DNA of 7,220 bases from DATILI01 sp035476635 (GTDB lineage Bacteria; Pseudomonadota; Gammaproteobacteria; Burkholderiales; Burkholderiaceae_C): assembly GCA_035476635.1 (NCBI GenBank), contig DATILI010000224.1:1-7220 (forward strand). The letters run 5' to 3'. Of this stretch, positions 5,812-7,220 are shown in pieces. The notes beneath the pieces were generated by a model. The model saw nothing but the letters and a program-made list of their open reading frames with translations. It was not told where the DNA came from and made no database searches. Within the stretch, counting starts at the first letter, position 1; each line of letters begins with the position of its first letter. Position numbers and translations under genes: made by a program.

Positions 5812-7220
5812 ATGAATGTTTTCCGGCTTTCGCTGAGGACCGCCATCGCGGTGCCGTTCGCTTTGCTGTTCGCTGCCACCGTGGCGCTGCAGGCCATTAC
5901 GCAGCAGCAGCAAATCAGCCATCTGATCGACCAGGAAAGCGTGCGCCTGCTGGACGCGATCACCGCCACCTCGCGCAATCGCCTGGTGGAGTTCCTGGAT
6001 GAGCCGTTTCGCATCCAGCGCGACATCGCCGATGCCATTGGGCGCCATTCCCTCTACAAGGAGGGTGACTTGAAGCCGATCTATGACCATCTGCGCGGCG
6101 TCTATCAAGATCTTTACCTGGACCGGCACCAGATCAGCCTGCTGAGCTTCGGCAGCCAGGCCGGCGAGTACGCGGGCATGCGACGCGAGGTCGCCGGTTT
6201 CAAGCTGATCCTCAAGGACGCTTCCACCCACGGCATGATGAACGTCTACAGGGACGATACTGCGCGCGAGGTGGCAGCGGCCTTCCCCGGCTACGACCCG
6301 CGCGGCAGGCCGTGGTATGCGCCGGTGGCGGCGTCCGGCAAGCCTGGCTGGTCGGCCATCTACACCGTCGCCGGCGAACGCGGCGACGTCACCATCTCCG
6401 CGGCCACGCCGGTGCGGGCCGGCAACAAATTGATTGGCGTGGCCGAAGCCGATGTCAGGCTGGACAGCCTGAACCAGTTCCTGCGCTCAGAGCCTTTGCG
6501 CGGCAAGGGGCTGATCTTCATCACCGACCGGGACGGTCGCCTGGTCGCGCACTCGGAAGCCGGTTCCGTGGTTTCGCAAGGCAGCGGTGCGCTCAGGCGC
6601 GGCGAACGCCTGCTGATGTCCGAAAGCGCCACGCCACAGATTCGCGCTGCCGCGCAGTATGCGTTGCGAGCGCCTGTCGCCGGGGGGCTGGCGTTTCGGC
6701 TCAACGACAGCGGCGAAATGTACTTCGGCCGTGTGACGCCCTATGCCGATGCGCGCGGCATCGACTGGCGCATCGTGGCCCTGGTGCCGGAGTCCTATCT
6801 CCTGGGCGACGTGCGCGATGCCAGCCGGCGCTCGATGCTGGGAGTCATCGGCATCGCGCTGCTGGGCCTGCTGCTGGGCCTGTGGATTATCCAGCGGGTG
6901 ACCCGGCCCATCCTCATGACGGCAGCGGCCGCCAACAAGCTGGCGCGCGGTGAATGGAAACCCGGCATCGACAAGGGCAGCGGCCTGCAGGAAACCACCA
7001 TCCTGCTGCGCGCCTTCAATGAAATGGCGCAGCGGCTGCAGCAGTCCTTCAACCAGATGCGCGAGCAGCTGATGTACGACAGCCTGACGCAGCTTCTCAC
7101 GCGGCGCGGCCTGCTGGAGCAGGCCGCATGGACCGAGCCCAGGCGCGCGGTACTCACCCTGGTCGGATTGGACGCGTTCCGCGCCATCAACGACAGCGTG
7201 GGCCACGGCACCGGCGACCG
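5812..7220 (+). CDS. Membrane dCache-HAMP-GGDEF signalling protein, 5' part (runs off right edge)
   Basis: The frame is open from ATG 5812 to the window end (469 codons). An AGGCAGG ribosome-binding site lies 5 nt upstream. Residues 7-29 are a transmembrane helix. Residues about 35-335 form a periplasmic dCache sensor domain, with the typical YDPRGRPWYAP motif (161-171), a distal subdomain ending near GVAEADVRLDSL (209-220) and a proximal subdomain including LIFITDRDGRLVAHS (234-248). A second transmembrane helix is at 342-360, followed by a HAMP linker (about 361-413). A GGDEF domain begins at MYDSLTQLLTRRGLL (421-435) and reaches LDAFRAINDSVGHGTGD (453-469) before the edge. The family makes c-di-GMP; many such proteins in this group also carry a C-terminal EAL phosphodiesterase, which may lie outside. 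The first metal-binding Asp of the D-x-D motif is Gly452 here, so cyclase activity is doubtful. It lies 54 bp after the regulator in the same direction; co-transcription is possible, but no functional link to the sulfatases is evident. Confidence 0.9.
   Translation, partial: MNVFRLSLRTAIAVPFALLFAATVALQAITQQQQISHLIDQESVRLLDAITATSRNRLVEFLDEPFRIQRDIADAIGRHSLYKEGDLKPIYDHLRGVYQDLYLDRHQISLLSFGSQAGEYAGMRREVAGFKLILKDASTHGMMNVYRDDTAREVAAAFPGYDPRGRPWYAPVAASGKPGWSAIYTVAGERGDVTISAATPVRAGNKLIGVAEADVRLDSLNQFLRSEPLRGKGLIFITDRDGRLVAHSEAGSVVSQGSGALRRGERLLMSESATPQIRAAAQYALRAPVAGGLAFRLNDSGEMYFGRVTPYADARGIDWRIVALVPESYLLGDVRDASRRSMLGVIGIALLGLLLGLWIIQRVTRPILMTAAAANKLARGEWKPGIDKGSGLQETTILLRAFNEMAQRLQQSFNQMREQLMYDSLTQLLTRRGLLEQAAWTEPRRAVLTLVGLDAFRAINDSVGHGTGD

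Noticed and set aside
4642..6231. A 529-codon open frame on the minus strand, antisense to the AraC and dCache genes
   Set aside because: Same reason: low-complexity Gln/His/Arg/Ala-rich translation with no domain, opposite clearly conserved genes.

Overview
The window looks like chromosomal DNA from a high-GC betaproteobacterium, probably order Burkholderiales (Comamonadaceae-like). The reasons are strong G/C third-position bias, a Bug/TctC-type extracytoplasmic binding protein (a family greatly expanded in that group), an AraC regulator with an OruR-like N-terminal domain, and a dCache-HAMP-GGDEF protein. The assignment is inferred from gene content; no rRNA or other marker is present.

Positions 4645 down to 1 hold four genes on the minus strand in one direction. 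In transcription order they are: a metallo-beta-lactamase-fold (type III, SdsA1-like) alkyl sulfatase; a formylglycine-type (type I) sulfatase starting 24 bp later; a Bug/TctC periplasmic solute-binding protein 32 bp further on; and, after a 105-bp gap, the first 37 codons of an aldo/keto reductase that runs off the left edge. The first three are spaced as an operon. The two sulfatases have unrelated folds and mechanisms, and neither has a visible export signal. The binding protein does have one. A reasonable model is that an organosulfate is bound in the periplasm, imported, hydrolysed in the cytoplasm by one or both sulfatases, and the alcohol or carbonyl product handled by the reductase. 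No transporter membrane subunits are in the window, and the substrate is unknown.

Positions 4717-5757 hold a divergent plus-strand AraC-family regulator. The short divergent region has a good sigma-70-like promoter facing the sulfatase genes (-35 at 4712-4717, -10 at 4689-4694). Directly upstream of its -35 are two near-identical 16-bp direct repeats on a 21-bp pitch, the geometry of AraC/XylS activator half-sites. This suggests that the regulator activates the sulfatase operon, and it is the most interesting feature of the window.

From 5812 to the right edge is the 5' part of a membrane-bound dCache-HAMP-GGDEF signalling protein, open to the end of the window. Its GGDEF domain appears to lack the usual first metal-binding aspartate. 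It probably belongs to a separate transcription unit. I see no tRNA, rRNA, CRISPR, insertion sequence or convincing terminator.
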